A stretch of DNA of 14,196 bases from RI-92 sp037384645 (GTDB lineage: Bacteria > Pseudomonadota > Gammaproteobacteria > UBA6429 > Thiohalophilaceae): assembly GCA_037384645.1 (NCBI GenBank), contig JARRNT010000056.1, forward strand, positions 1 through 14,196, given 5' to 3'. The position numbers and the translations under genes were made by a program. How positions within the stretch are numbered: position 1 is the first letter of the stretch; every line of letters begins with the position of its first letter. Of the stretch, positions 1 to 7,497 are shown one piece after another. A model generated the notes under the pieces. The model searched no databases. It was not told where the DNA came from and worked only from the letters and a program-made list of their open reading frames with translations.

Positions 1-360
1 TTGCTGGCACCAGTGGCCGCCTGCGCCAGTCTGTTTATGTCTGTGTTGTTCGGAATTGGCAGCCTGCGTCAGCATTTCATTCAGATATACCATATGCTGA
101 GTGTCCTGGTATTCCCGATCACTTCATTGTTGATCGCGCTGGTTATGCGTCAATGGGAGTACACGGCTGATGCCCAGGCTGCACGTCTGGTCGGCAAATC
201 GAAATATATCGCCGCATTACAATGTCTGCATGGGAGTTTTTTTCATCAACCGGATCTGCTGAATCTCACCAGCAATCGGACGGCGGCAGAAAATGACCAG
301 TGGGCCCTGTCCCATCCGCGGCTTAAGCAGCGGATCCAGGCCCTGCGCGAGCTTGGCTAG
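1..360 (+). CDS. M48-family membrane metallopeptidase, C-terminal fragment (5' end outside window)
   Basis: The reading frame is open at the left edge and stops with TAG at 358-360, so only the last 119 residues are present. The fragment has two hydrophobic stretches (about residues 4-22 and 33-49). They are followed by EYTADAQAARLVG (from residue 53), which matches the third-ligand helix of M48/HtpX-like zinc peptidases, where the Glu binds zinc and ADxxAA follows. The end carries the family's typical HPRLKQRIQAL stretch. The HExxH catalytic motif would lie upstream of the window, so activity cannot be judged. From the family, the likely role is an integral-membrane protease in envelope or protein quality control. 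TTG at base 1 is probably an internal Leu codon rather than the start. It is transcribed toward the DUF1015 gene 47 nt downstream. Confidence 0.75.
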   Translation: MLAPVAACASLFMSVLFGIGSLRQHFIQIYHMLSVLVFPITSLLIALVMRQWEYTADAQAARLVGKSKYIAALQCLHGSFFHQPDLLNLTSNRTAAENDQWALSHPRLKQRIQALRELG

Positions 361-407
361 TTTCCACAGTTTCTTTACAATGCGCAGCCTGAATCAGGGG
401 AACATAT

Positions 408-1634
408 ATGTCATTGATCAAACCGTTTCGTGGACTACGTCCGACACCCGCACACGCCGCCGACGTGGTAGCACCACCGTATGACGTGCTGAATACCGAA
501 GAGGCGCGTGTACGTGCGCAGGGGAGACCGTATAGTTTTTTACATATTTCCAAACCGGAAATCGATTTGCCGCCCGATACCGATCCATACGATCCCAGGG
601 TATATGCCAAGGGCGCCGAGAATCTGCAAAAGCTGATTGCTGAACAGATTTTGATGCGGGATGCAAAACCGGTCTATTACGCCTACCGCCTGATTATGGG
701 TGAGCATCAGCAGGTTGGACTGGTGGCTGTGGCCAGCGTCAAGGATTATGACAGCAACCGCATTCGCAAACACGAGTTTACGCGTCCGGATAAAGAGGAT
801 GATCGGGTGCGCCAGATTGATGCGCTCAATGCCCAGACCGGGCCGGTATTCCTGACTTATCGTCACGATGCAAATGTCGATGCCGTGATTGAGCGAGTCA
901 TGCAACATTCTCCAGAATATGATCTTACCGCGGATGACGGGGTACAACATACCATCTGGTTAATCGATGATGATAAGGATATCTCCAGCCTGACAGATGC
1001 ATTCGACGCGATGAATTGCCTGTATATTGCCGACGGTCACCATCGTTCCGCAGCTGCCTCGCGGGTGGCAGCAATGCGCGGGGGACAAGGCGACGCGAAT
1101 CATGATTATTTCCTGTCTGTAATTTTTCCCGATAATCAGATGCAGATCCTCGACTACAACCGGGTGATCAAGGATCTCAATGGGCTGGAACCCGAGGCCT
1201 TCCTCGCGAAAGTGGCCGAGGCCTTTGACGTGCAGGCAGCCGCTGATGCTGTCCGGCCGCAGCGTGCCGGTGAGTTCGGGATGTATATGCAAGGACAATG
1301 GTATCGCCTGACAATCCGGCCGGAGCGTATCCCGACAGATGACCCGGTAGGACGGCTGGACGTCAGCCTGCTGCAAAATCACCTGATCACGCCCTTGCTG
1401 GGGATTAACGACCCCCGGCGTGACAAGCGAATAGATTTTGTCGGTGGAATACGTGGCCTGGCGGAACTGGAAAAACGGGTAAACAGCGGTGAGATGAAAG
1501 TCGCCTTTGCGCTTTATCCGACCCAGATGACAGACCTGATGGCGGTTGCCGATGCGGAAGAAGTCATGCCGCCCAAATCGACCTGGTTTGAACCCAAGCT
1601 GGCGGACGGGCTGGTATCGAACGTGCTCGATTAA
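408..1634 (+). CDS. DUF1015 family protein (putative small-molecule kinase, ParB/SerK-like)
   Basis: This 408-residue protein has the usual length and motifs of DUF1015. These are an N-terminal RPxxAxxVxxPPYDV-type stretch (residues 11-27), the KHEFT...K..DR block (121-133) and the hallmark ADGHHRS motif (208-214). It lacks a signal peptide and membrane segments, so it is probably cytosolic. ATG 408 is preceded by AGGGG at a 7-nt spacing, a good ribosome binding site. DUF1015 genes often lie with serine-biosynthesis genes, and I recall, without being able to verify it here, that members have been proposed as serine kinases related to archaeal SerK. That would fit its place beside fimX, where P. 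aeruginosa has serB. Family assignment is firm; the serine-kinase role is inference. The gene is convergent with the fimX-like gene, 39 nt apart, with no clear terminator between them. Confidence 0.85.
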   Translation: MSLIKPFRGLRPTPAHAADVVAPPYDVLNTEEARVRAQGRPYSFLHISKPEIDLPPDTDPYDPRVYAKGAENLQKLIAEQILMRDAKPVYYAYRLIMGEHQQVGLVAVASVKDYDSNRIRKHEFTRPDKEDDRVRQIDALNAQTGPVFLTYRHDANVDAVIERVMQHSPEYDLTADDGVQHTIWLIDDDKDISSLTDAFDAMNCLYIADGHHRSAAASRVAAMRGGQGDANHDYFLSVIFPDNQMQILDYNRVIKDLNGLEPEAFLAKVAEAFDVQAAADAVRPQRAGEFGMYMQGQWYRLTIRPERIPTDDPVGRLDVSLLQNHLITPLLGINDPRRDKRIDFVGGIRGLAELEKRVNSGEMKVAFALYPTQMTDLMAVADAEEVMPPKSTWFEPKLADGLVSNVLD

Positions 1635-1673
1635 TCCTGCGCTGCCTGCAGGAAGCGTGTAGACAATATCGCG

Positions 1674-3755
1674 TTAGACGCTTTCCTCGAAATCGTAATT
1701 CATTTCTGTATTTGGCTGTTGCAGGAAATGTCCCTGGATAAAATCCACGGCGCACTGCCAGATGACTGCCAGGCTGTTGGCGTCCTCGACAAAGGCGGCA
1801 ATGGTCTGGATGTTCTGGCCATTGGCGTGTTCGGCGACTTCCTTGACCTTGTCCTGGTGCTCCACATTTTGTGCCAGCCCATGAATCAGTTTCATGTGGA
1901 TCTTGATGTAATTCACTTTCAGATGGCTTAGAGACTGGTAGGTATTTTGCTCAAGTCCGAAACCGCTGAGTGAAGTACGACAATGCAGCTCATTGAGTCC
2001 TGCAACCAGCGCCTTGGCCTGCTTCAGGAAATTCAGGGCGCTGTCCTCGCTGATTTCAAACACCAGCGAGTCCGGGTCCAGTTTGAGGCTCTGGATACGC
2101 TCACGCAGCCATGGCAGGAATTCTTCATCGCAAATGGAGGCGTTGGACAATTTGATAAACAGGCGGGTCTTCTTGCCCTCACGTAATAATTTCGAGAGTA
2201 TGACGAAACAGTTTACCATTACCCAGCGATCGACAAAGTGCATGAGATTGGCCTGTTCCGCTGCGGGAATGAAATCCGATGGCGGGATTTCCTCACCGTT
2301 TTCATCCAGCATCCGTAACAATACTTCATAATGCGCCCCCGGCTCACCATGCAGACTGACGACAGGCTGGAACATCAGCTTGAATTTGTTTTCCTTGAGC
2401 GCCTGTTTAATCCGACTGTTCCAGACATTGGCCTGTTCCTGTTCTGCCATCTCCTCGATTGCCGGGTTATAGGTATGGAAACTGTTACCACCTTCTTTTT
2501 CAGCGATGAGACAGCCTTTTTCCGCCCGGCTGATACATTCCTGGCCGTTGCTACTGGTTTCATTCAGCAGCGTGATACCAATGCTGGCAGTGGTTTGTGC
2601 CGTTTTCCCGCCGATGTCGGCAAAATGTTCACCGATGAGATGCAGGATGGCAGTAGTGATTTTTTCCACCTGCTTGGTATCGGCGTTCTGTACCAGCAGG
2701 GTGAACACCGGCCCCTCAAAACGCGCGAGCATACCGATATTGGCAAGTTTTTCCCGGAGCAGACCGGCGATATCGGTCAGCAGGTGATCGCTGGCGCCGA
2801 TGCCGTTTTCCGAGCGTATCTCCTGGTATTTATCCAGCGAAATATAAATTAGTGCACCGCGTGTCTGTCCTTCAACTGCGCGGATGATGTACTGATCGAG
2901 ATGGTCCATGAAGAAGTTGCGGTTGTACAGTCCGGTGAGCAGGTCCATCTGGCTCATGGCGTTGAGTTTCTGTTCCAGCTCTTTGTTACTGGCCTGATTC
3001 CGGATGATGATCTGGGTACAGGATTCACCTTCGTAGCTGGCCGGTGAAAATTCCATTTTGATTTTGAATTTCTGGTTTTCGCTATTCTCACCATGTACAG
3101 TCAGCTGGCTATCCATGGATTCACCCTTGGCGTAGCCACGTAAAAATTCTTTCAGGCGCGGATGGTCATCGCTGTTGACCATGTCCATGATGGGCATGCC
3201 CATCACATCATCGATGTCTTCGTAGCCGAACATCTTGAGATAAGCATTGTTCGCGTAAATGTGCATGCCATCGTGGACATAGGCAATGGCATCGCGGGAA
3301 CTGTCGATCAGGGCCTTGGCCCGCTTTTCGGTTTCGCGCAGCATTTGTTCGCAGCGCCGGTGATTACGCCGCTCATGCAGGTCACTGACCTCGCGTTTAA
3401 CCACGTGCTTGAGTCTTTCCAGCTGGTCCTCGGCGACCACATCACGGGCGCCGACCTTGAGTGTCTCGATGGCAGTGCTTTCCTTGCCGGGCAGGGTGAT
3501 CACGATCAGAGGGATATCACGGCCGAAGCGCAGCAAGACCTCAACAGCCTGCTTGGCGGTGAAGGCTGCCATTTTTTGTTTGGCAAAGATAATGTCGATG
3601 GGATTCTCTTCCAGTGCTGTCGACATGTCTTCTTCGTCTTCGACACGGATATCGCGCACAATATGACCTGCGTTGCGCAACGCATTAATCAGCGTTTCGG
3701 CCTCTTCCGAGGCATCGAAAACGGTGAGGACTCTTAGCAGATTTTCATTACTCAC
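1674..3755 (-). CDS. fimX: FimX-like c-di-GMP effector: degenerate REC-PAS-GGDEF-EAL protein
   Basis: The 693-residue protein has four domains: REC-like (about 6-125), PAS (about 143-255), GGDEF (about 262-430) and EAL (about 440-682). All the signalling motifs are degenerate. The REC domain has no clear phospho-acceptor Asp (IDIIFAKQ around 53-60). The GGDEF signature is EGPVF (347-351). The EAL signature is EVLLR (477-481), DDFG is SGFG (597-600) and the KID stretch is KIH (618-620). This matches the P. aeruginosa FimX plan (about 691 residues, EVLLR), where the EAL domain binds c-di-GMP without cutting it and controls type IV pilus assembly and twitching. The start is GTG 3755 with AGGA 7 nt upstream. 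The upstream gap of 169 nt suggests its own promoter. The PilZ-like gene lies just upstream on the same strand. Lack of both enzyme activities is inferred from the motifs. Confidence 0.88.
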   Translation of the reverse strand: MSNENLLRVLTVFDASEEAETLINALRNAGHIVRDIRVEDEEDMSTALEENPIDIIFAKQKMAAFTAKQAVEVLLRFGRDIPLIVITLPGKESTAIETLKVGARDVVAEDQLERLKHVVKREVSDLHERRNHRRCEQMLRETEKRAKALIDSSRDAIAYVHDGMHIYANNAYLKMFGYEDIDDVMGMPIMDMVNSDDHPRLKEFLRGYAKGESMDSQLTVHGENSENQKFKIKMEFSPASYEGESCTQIIIRNQASNKELEQKLNAMSQMDLLTGLYNRNFFMDHLDQYIIRAVEGQTRGALIYISLDKYQEIRSENGIGASDHLLTDIAGLLREKLANIGMLARFEGPVFTLLVQNADTKQVEKITTAILHLIGEHFADIGGKTAQTTASIGITLLNETSSNGQECISRAEKGCLIAEKEGGNSFHTYNPAIEEMAEQEQANVWNSRIKQALKENKFKLMFQPVVSLHGEPGAHYEVLLRMLDENGEEIPPSDFIPAAEQANLMHFVDRWVMVNCFVILSKLLREGKKTRLFIKLSNASICDEEFLPWLRERIQSLKLDPDSLVFEISEDSALNFLKQAKALVAGLNELHCRTSLSGFGLEQNTYQSLSHLKVNYIKIHMKLIHGLAQNVEHQDKVKEVAEHANGQNIQTIAAFVEDANSLAVIWQCAVDFIQGHFLQQPNTEMNYDFEESV

Positions 3756-3924
3756 TGAACCATCCTGTTGGTATCACTTGTTATTGTTCATTCCCTACTC
3801 AGTGCATGGCTAAAACCTAACCTATCCTGCGCTTCGCAGACAAGCAACACCATCATTTACATATACTTAGTGCATGATTTATCGGCCATGATGGAGCCGG
3901 CTTAACCCGATATTCAGTCTAAAT

Positions 3925-5730
3925 CTAGATAGAATTCCAGACACCGTCGAAATCGGTGTCGGGTTCGTCGTTTGTCGGATCGGGCTTTTGCACCGCAGTT
4001 TGTGTCTCGGTGATCTCAAACTGAAACTGGCTGAACAAACCCGTATTTTGCAATTGCTTGGTTAGTTTTACCAAAATTTCCTTGCCGAGGATATTGATGA
4101 CGAATTGTTGGCCAACCCGGTATGGTAGCGTGCTGGTAATCAATGTTGTTGGCTGGTTAACGGCCTTCAATTCCGGCAGCATCAGGGTCCGCTGGTAGTC
4201 GTGGCGGGCATTATTGACGGCCCGGATCCCGATGGCTGCCGCATCGGGAGTTAACATTTCGATGCCCAGCATCAGGCCGTGGTTATCATCAGCGCGTAAC
4301 CAGCGAATAACACCGATGCCCCACTTCCAGGTCTTGCCATCCGCGTCGCGGCGGACCCCAACAATTTCACCGACCTGGGCCCGGTTTGCCGTGGTATCGA
4401 GAGTCTTGATGCAGTAGCCACGGGCACTTTCATTCAGGATAAGCCAGGTTTCGGCCTGGTACAGCGGCTTTTTCGCTTTCTGGTTTGCCTGGTCCCGCTC
4501 CAGCTGGGCTTCCAGGCTTTCAAAGCCTTCGGTATCCGTTGGGAAGTAAATCATGTCCCAGACGTCCGGCGAGGTATCGTTGATGCTGCGGCTGACGTCA
4601 TCGGTGTGGTACTGCGCTGTGTTGCTGTATAAATTTTCTACATCAGCGAGTTTACGGGTGCCGGTGATAATAATCTGGTGGGTGGCGGTCAGCCCCAGCG
4701 TGATCTGGACGTTTTCCTGTTTGTCGTTCCGGGGGAAGCTGCGCCTGGGCACGATACACCAGGCAACCAGCAGACGTTTCATGAGTTCCTGGGAAAGATC
4801 GGAACGGGTCATTTCGATGCCGGTGATGGTGGTGTCACCGGTCTTGAAGCCGTGCTTGATATCTTTGCGAATCGCGTTGGTGAGGGCGATACTGTCCATG
4901 ATCCGGCAGAATTCATGATTGCAGTGGTCGGTCACCAGGCTTGCGGCACGCGGGGGGGCATCAGATGACAGGTCGACTCCAAATTTTGCGCTGGCAGCGG
5001 GATCTCTCGTGTCGACGGTGTTGAGTCGGCATTTTCCCACCCAACGTGCCAGTACATCGAAAACCTTACCGACTTCGCCGTGGCGTAATCGGTAAGGTGA
5101 AGTGAGTGCTAACAGAAAAAGACGAATGTAATCAGCGTTAATCGTGGTTTTGGCCGAATAGGCATGCTGCTCATCAACAATGCTCATTTGTAACAGTTTG
5201 CGTTGCTCGGCGGCGGCATAAAGCTTGTGTAATGCTGACCATATGCCCGGCGGATACAGGTGGAAGGTCTGATAGGACGTCAGCAGGACCATGCCCAGGG
5301 CACTGATTGCGCGCTGAATCAGCATGGCCAGGAGCTTGTGATCGGAAAACAGCAGGCTGCTCTGTAACAGGTCCTCAATCGCGATCATATAGCCGATGGC
5401 CATGGCGTAATGGATTTCGCGTGAAGCGGAGGCGATTTTTTCACTTTTGGCCGGCAAAGGCGCGTTGACCCCCACGAAATGGCGCTTCATGGAATCTGTG
5501 ACATACAGGGCGGTTTCGCGCAGCGCTTCCAGGAAGTGAATGCGGTGCTGGTAGGAATACTGGTAGCGATTCACCTCGACCAGGGTCTCAAATACCTGGC
5601 GAGCGGTTTCGCCCACATTGGCACGGGGCAGGCTATTCAGCCACTCATCCACCTTGCGGGGCCGCAGGTCGAAAGCGTCTTTGTCGGCTTTGGTTAATTC
5701 GGGGATCGAAAGTCCCAGCGCGCGCGCCAT
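3925..5730 (-). CDS. Large PilZ-like domain protein (PA4958-type), putative c-di-GMP-binding
   Basis: This 601-residue protein has a long alpha-helical N-terminal part (about 1-320) with no recognised catalytic motif. It includes a moderately hydrophobic helix pair near 107-155, but no signal peptide or convincing membrane span. A PilZ-like signature follows: an RxxxR motif (R330-R334), a short beta-like stretch, then about 100 residues later NESARGY (433-439), which fits the [D/N]xSxxG element, and beta-rich sequence to about 495. The tail (530-601) is acidic at its end. Position beside fimX matches, from memory, PA4958 next to PA4959 (fimX). The likely role is a c-di-GMP reader in surface motility, by context and domain only. 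ATG 5730 has AAGGA 11 nt upstream, a somewhat long spacing. A -10-like GATAAT lies about 40 nt upstream of the start. Homologues are often listed simply as hypothetical. Confidence 0.7.
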   Translation of the reverse strand: MARALGLSIPELTKADKDAFDLRPRKVDEWLNSLPRANVGETARQVFETLVEVNRYQYSYQHRIHFLEALRETALYVTDSMKRHFVGVNAPLPAKSEKIASASREIHYAMAIGYMIAIEDLLQSSLLFSDHKLLAMLIQRAISALGMVLLTSYQTFHLYPPGIWSALHKLYAAAEQRKLLQMSIVDEQHAYSAKTTINADYIRLFLLALTSPYRLRHGEVGKVFDVLARWVGKCRLNTVDTRDPAASAKFGVDLSSDAPPRAASLVTDHCNHEFCRIMDSIALTNAIRKDIKHGFKTGDTTITGIEMTRSDLSQELMKRLLVAWCIVPRRSFPRNDKQENVQITLGLTATHQIIITGTRKLADVENLYSNTAQYHTDDVSRSINDTSPDVWDMIYFPTDTEGFESLEAQLERDQANQKAKKPLYQAETWLILNESARGYCIKTLDTTANRAQVGEIVGVRRDADGKTWKWGIGVIRWLRADDNHGLMLGIEMLTPDAAAIGIRAVNNARHDYQRTLMLPELKAVNQPTTLITSTLPYRVGQQFVINILGKEILVKLTKQLQNTGLFSQFQFEITETQTAVQKPDPTNDEPDTDFDGVWNSI

Positions 5731-5838
5731 TGTCTACGTTTTCCTTATATTCCCATGCCCTGTGTTGGGTATATGTATTATCGCTGATTTGCGTACAGAC
5801 TCGCCAGATTTGCCCTGTTTGGCGGTCAAAACGCAAAG

Positions 5839-5860
5839 ATAAGCGGTTTCAAGGGCTTAT
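5839..5860 (-). repeat. Inverted repeat at the end of epmB (weak terminator candidate)
   Basis: ATAAGC (5839-5844) and GCTTAT (5855-5860) form a perfect 6-bp stem with a 10-nt loop that spans the epmB stop codon. Read on the minus strand, a T-rich but interrupted tract (CTTTGCGTTTT) follows. The stem is AT-rich and the tract is broken, so termination would be weak at best. Confidence 0.25.
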
Positions 5861-6861
5861 AGAGGACTTTTAGCGGCCATTCCAGGAATTTCTTGTACAT
5901 ATCGGGGCACCAGGTAGCCAGGCAGGCGATCGCGCAGCCGTGACATCAGGGCCTGTCCCTCGCTGGCAGGCACCGCAAAGTGCATGGCCCCCTGTACCGG
6001 GTCGAACTGGTGCAGGTAATACGGCAGGATGCCATGGTTAAATAATGTTCGACTCAGCTGGGCCAGGGTCTCGATGCTATCGTTGACGCCCCTGAGCAGG
6101 ACGCTCTGATTCAGCAAGGTGGCGCCGCAGCGGTGCAGGGCCTGGATCGCTTCTACCACTTCGGCGTCGATTTCCAGCGCATGATTAACGTGCAGGACAA
6201 TGACCTTCTGCAGCCGGGTATGCGTCAGCCAGTGACACAAGGCATCATCCACCCGCTCCGGCAGGACCACGGGCAGGCGGGTGTGCAGGCGCAGGGTCTG
6301 CAGGTGGGGGATGGTCTCGCAGTCACGTATCCAGGATGAGAGCTGTGCGTCGGACAGGCTCAACGGGTCGCCACCACTGAGAATAAGTTCCTCCACCTCC
6401 GGATGCTCGCGCAGGTAGTCGAGGCTGGCCTGGCGATGCTGGTGCAGGGGGTTGCTGCGCGCATAAGGAAAATGCCGGCGAAAACAATAGCGACAGTGAA
6501 TGGCGCAGGCCCCGGTGGCGACCAGCAGGGCCCGGCCGTGATACTTGTGTAACAGTCCGGGGCTGGGCATGGCGTTCAGGTCACCGACCGGGTCTGTGAC
6601 GGCATCCGGTGCGCTAACGCACTCTTCAGCCAGGGGCAGGACCTGGCGTAGCAGCGGGTCCTGCGGGTCGCCCGGTCGAATGCGCCGGAGATAACTGCGG
6701 GTGACCCGTAACGGAAACTGGCGGGCTGCGGCCTGCGCTGCCGGTAACAAGGCGATGGGTAAGCGCAGCTCCTGCAGCAGCCGGGCAGGGTCACGGATAG
6801 CCTGGGCCAGGGCGGTTTGCCAGGCCGTGGGATGCCAAGTACCGGCGGTTTTCGATATCAT
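5857..6861 (-). CDS. epmB: EF-P beta-lysylation protein EpmB (radical SAM lysine 2,3-aminomutase-like)
   Basis: EpmB converts (S)-lysine to (R)-beta-lysine for EF-P modification. The 334-residue protein shows the radical SAM cluster motif CxxxCxxC at C119, C123 and C126, followed by FRRHFPY. It then has SGGDPLSLS (162-170), the SAM-contacting glycine motif of the lysine aminomutase family. K331 in the C-terminal AAKSPL is positioned like the PLP lysine of E. coli EpmB (342 aa). It is shorter than true lysine 2,3-aminomutases, which supports the EpmB call. ATG 6861 has AAGG 5 nt upstream. It diverges from efp across 64 nt, so the two units can share regulatory DNA. A weak hairpin (5839-5860) overlaps its stop codon. 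Confidence 0.93.
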   Translation of the reverse strand: MISKTAGTWHPTAWQTALAQAIRDPARLLQELRLPIALLPAAQAAARQFPLRVTRSYLRRIRPGDPQDPLLRQVLPLAEECVSAPDAVTDPVGDLNAMPSPGLLHKYHGRALLVATGACAIHCRYCFRRHFPYARSNPLHQHRQASLDYLREHPEVEELILSGGDPLSLSDAQLSSWIRDCETIPHLQTLRLHTRLPVVLPERVDDALCHWLTHTRLQKVIVLHVNHALEIDAEVVEAIQALHRCGATLLNQSVLLRGVNDSIETLAQLSRTLFNHGILPYYLHQFDPVQGAMHFAVPASEGQALMSRLRDRLPGYLVPRYVQEIPGMAAKSPL

Positions 6862-6880
6862 AGGCGCCTTTTCATGAGCT

Positions 6881-6899
6881 GGACCACATGAGGTGGTCC
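6881..6899. promoter_or_regulatory. Perfect inverted repeat between divergent epmB and efp
   Basis: GGACCAC (6881-6887) and GTGGTCC (6893-6899) are exact reverse complements around a 5-nt centre. The repeat ends 26 nt before the efp start and begins 19 nt before the epmB start. It could be an operator acting on both genes or a hairpin in the efp leader. No matching regulator gene is visible nearby, and no strong sigma-70 promoter was found in this gap, so the efp promoter may lie inside epmB. Confidence 0.5.
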
Positions 6900-6925
6900 C
6901 GGATAAAACAGCGAGACGTTATTAC

Positions 6926-7495
6926 ATGGCAACCTATAGTACAAATGAATTTCGTTCCGGCCTGAAGATCATGCTCGACGGCGACCCGTACAACATCGTC
7001 GAGAATGAGTTTGTCAAACCGGGCAAGGGCCAGGCCTTCAATCGGGTGAAAGTCCGCAACCTGAAGACCGGTCGGGTACTGGAAAAGACTTTCAAATCGG
7101 GAGAATCGGTGGAGGCCGCCGACGTCATCGATACCGATATGCAGTACCTGTACAACGACGGTGAGGCCTGGCACTTCATGCACCCCGAAACCTTCGAACA
7201 GATTGCGGCCGATGAGAAGGCCGTGGGGGATGCCGCCCAGTGGCTGAAGGAACAGGATATCTGCATCATTACCCTCTGGAACGACGTGCCGATTGCCGTG
7301 ACCCCGCCCAATCATGTCATTCTCAAGATCGTCGAAACTGACCCGGGCTTGCGTGGCGATACCGCGACCGGCGGTACCAAGCCGGCCAAGTGTGAAACCG
7401 GTGCGGTCGTGAAGGTTCCGCTGTTCCTGGAAGAAGGCGAAACGATCAAGGTCGATACGCGCACGGGCGAATACCTGGGCCGCGCCAAAGACTAA
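6926..7495 (+). CDS. efp: Translation elongation factor P (EF-P), beta-lysylated type
   Basis: EF-P enters the ribosomal E site and promotes peptide bonds at consecutive prolines. The 189-residue protein (E. coli: 188) has the N-terminal KOW-like domain (about 1-64) and two OB-type domains after it. The modification loop reads FVKPGKGQAF with Lys at position 34, exactly as in E. coli, which marks the lysine-type EF-P rather than the arginine/rhamnose type of Pseudomonas. I chose ATG 6926 because MATYSTNEFRSG matches the conserved family start. An upstream in-frame GTG at 6893 would add 11 non-conserved residues and lies in the hairpin. Only a weak purine run (GCGAGACG) precedes the start. It lies 2 nt upstream of epmA on the same strand. 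Confidence 0.97.
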   Translation: MATYSTNEFRSGLKIMLDGDPYNIVENEFVKPGKGQAFNRVKVRNLKTGRVLEKTFKSGESVEAADVIDTDMQYLYNDGEAWHFMHPETFEQIAADEKAVGDAAQWLKEQDICIITLWNDVPIAVTPPNHVILKIVETDPGLRGDTATGGTKPAKCETGAVVKVPLFLEEGETIKVDTRTGEYLGRAKD

Positions 7496-7497
7496 GC

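Noticed and set aside
3162..3737. 191-codon open frame on the plus strand opposite fimX
   Set aside because: It lies fully antisense to a well-supported four-domain protein and shows no family features; it reflects codon bias of fimX.
3827..3839. CTGCG-CTT-CGCAG inverted repeat upstream of fimX
   Set aside because: A short 5-bp stem without T-run; too weak to call as a terminator or operator.
3801..3876. AGTGCATG occurring twice (3801-3808, 3869-3876) upstream of fimX
   Set aside because: Only 8 bp with no matching flanks and no spacing like a known operator; chance is likely.
6893..6925. GTG at 6893 as the efp start
   Set aside because: It would add 11 residues not found in EF-P and lies inside the inverted repeat; ATG 6926 fits the conserved start and length.
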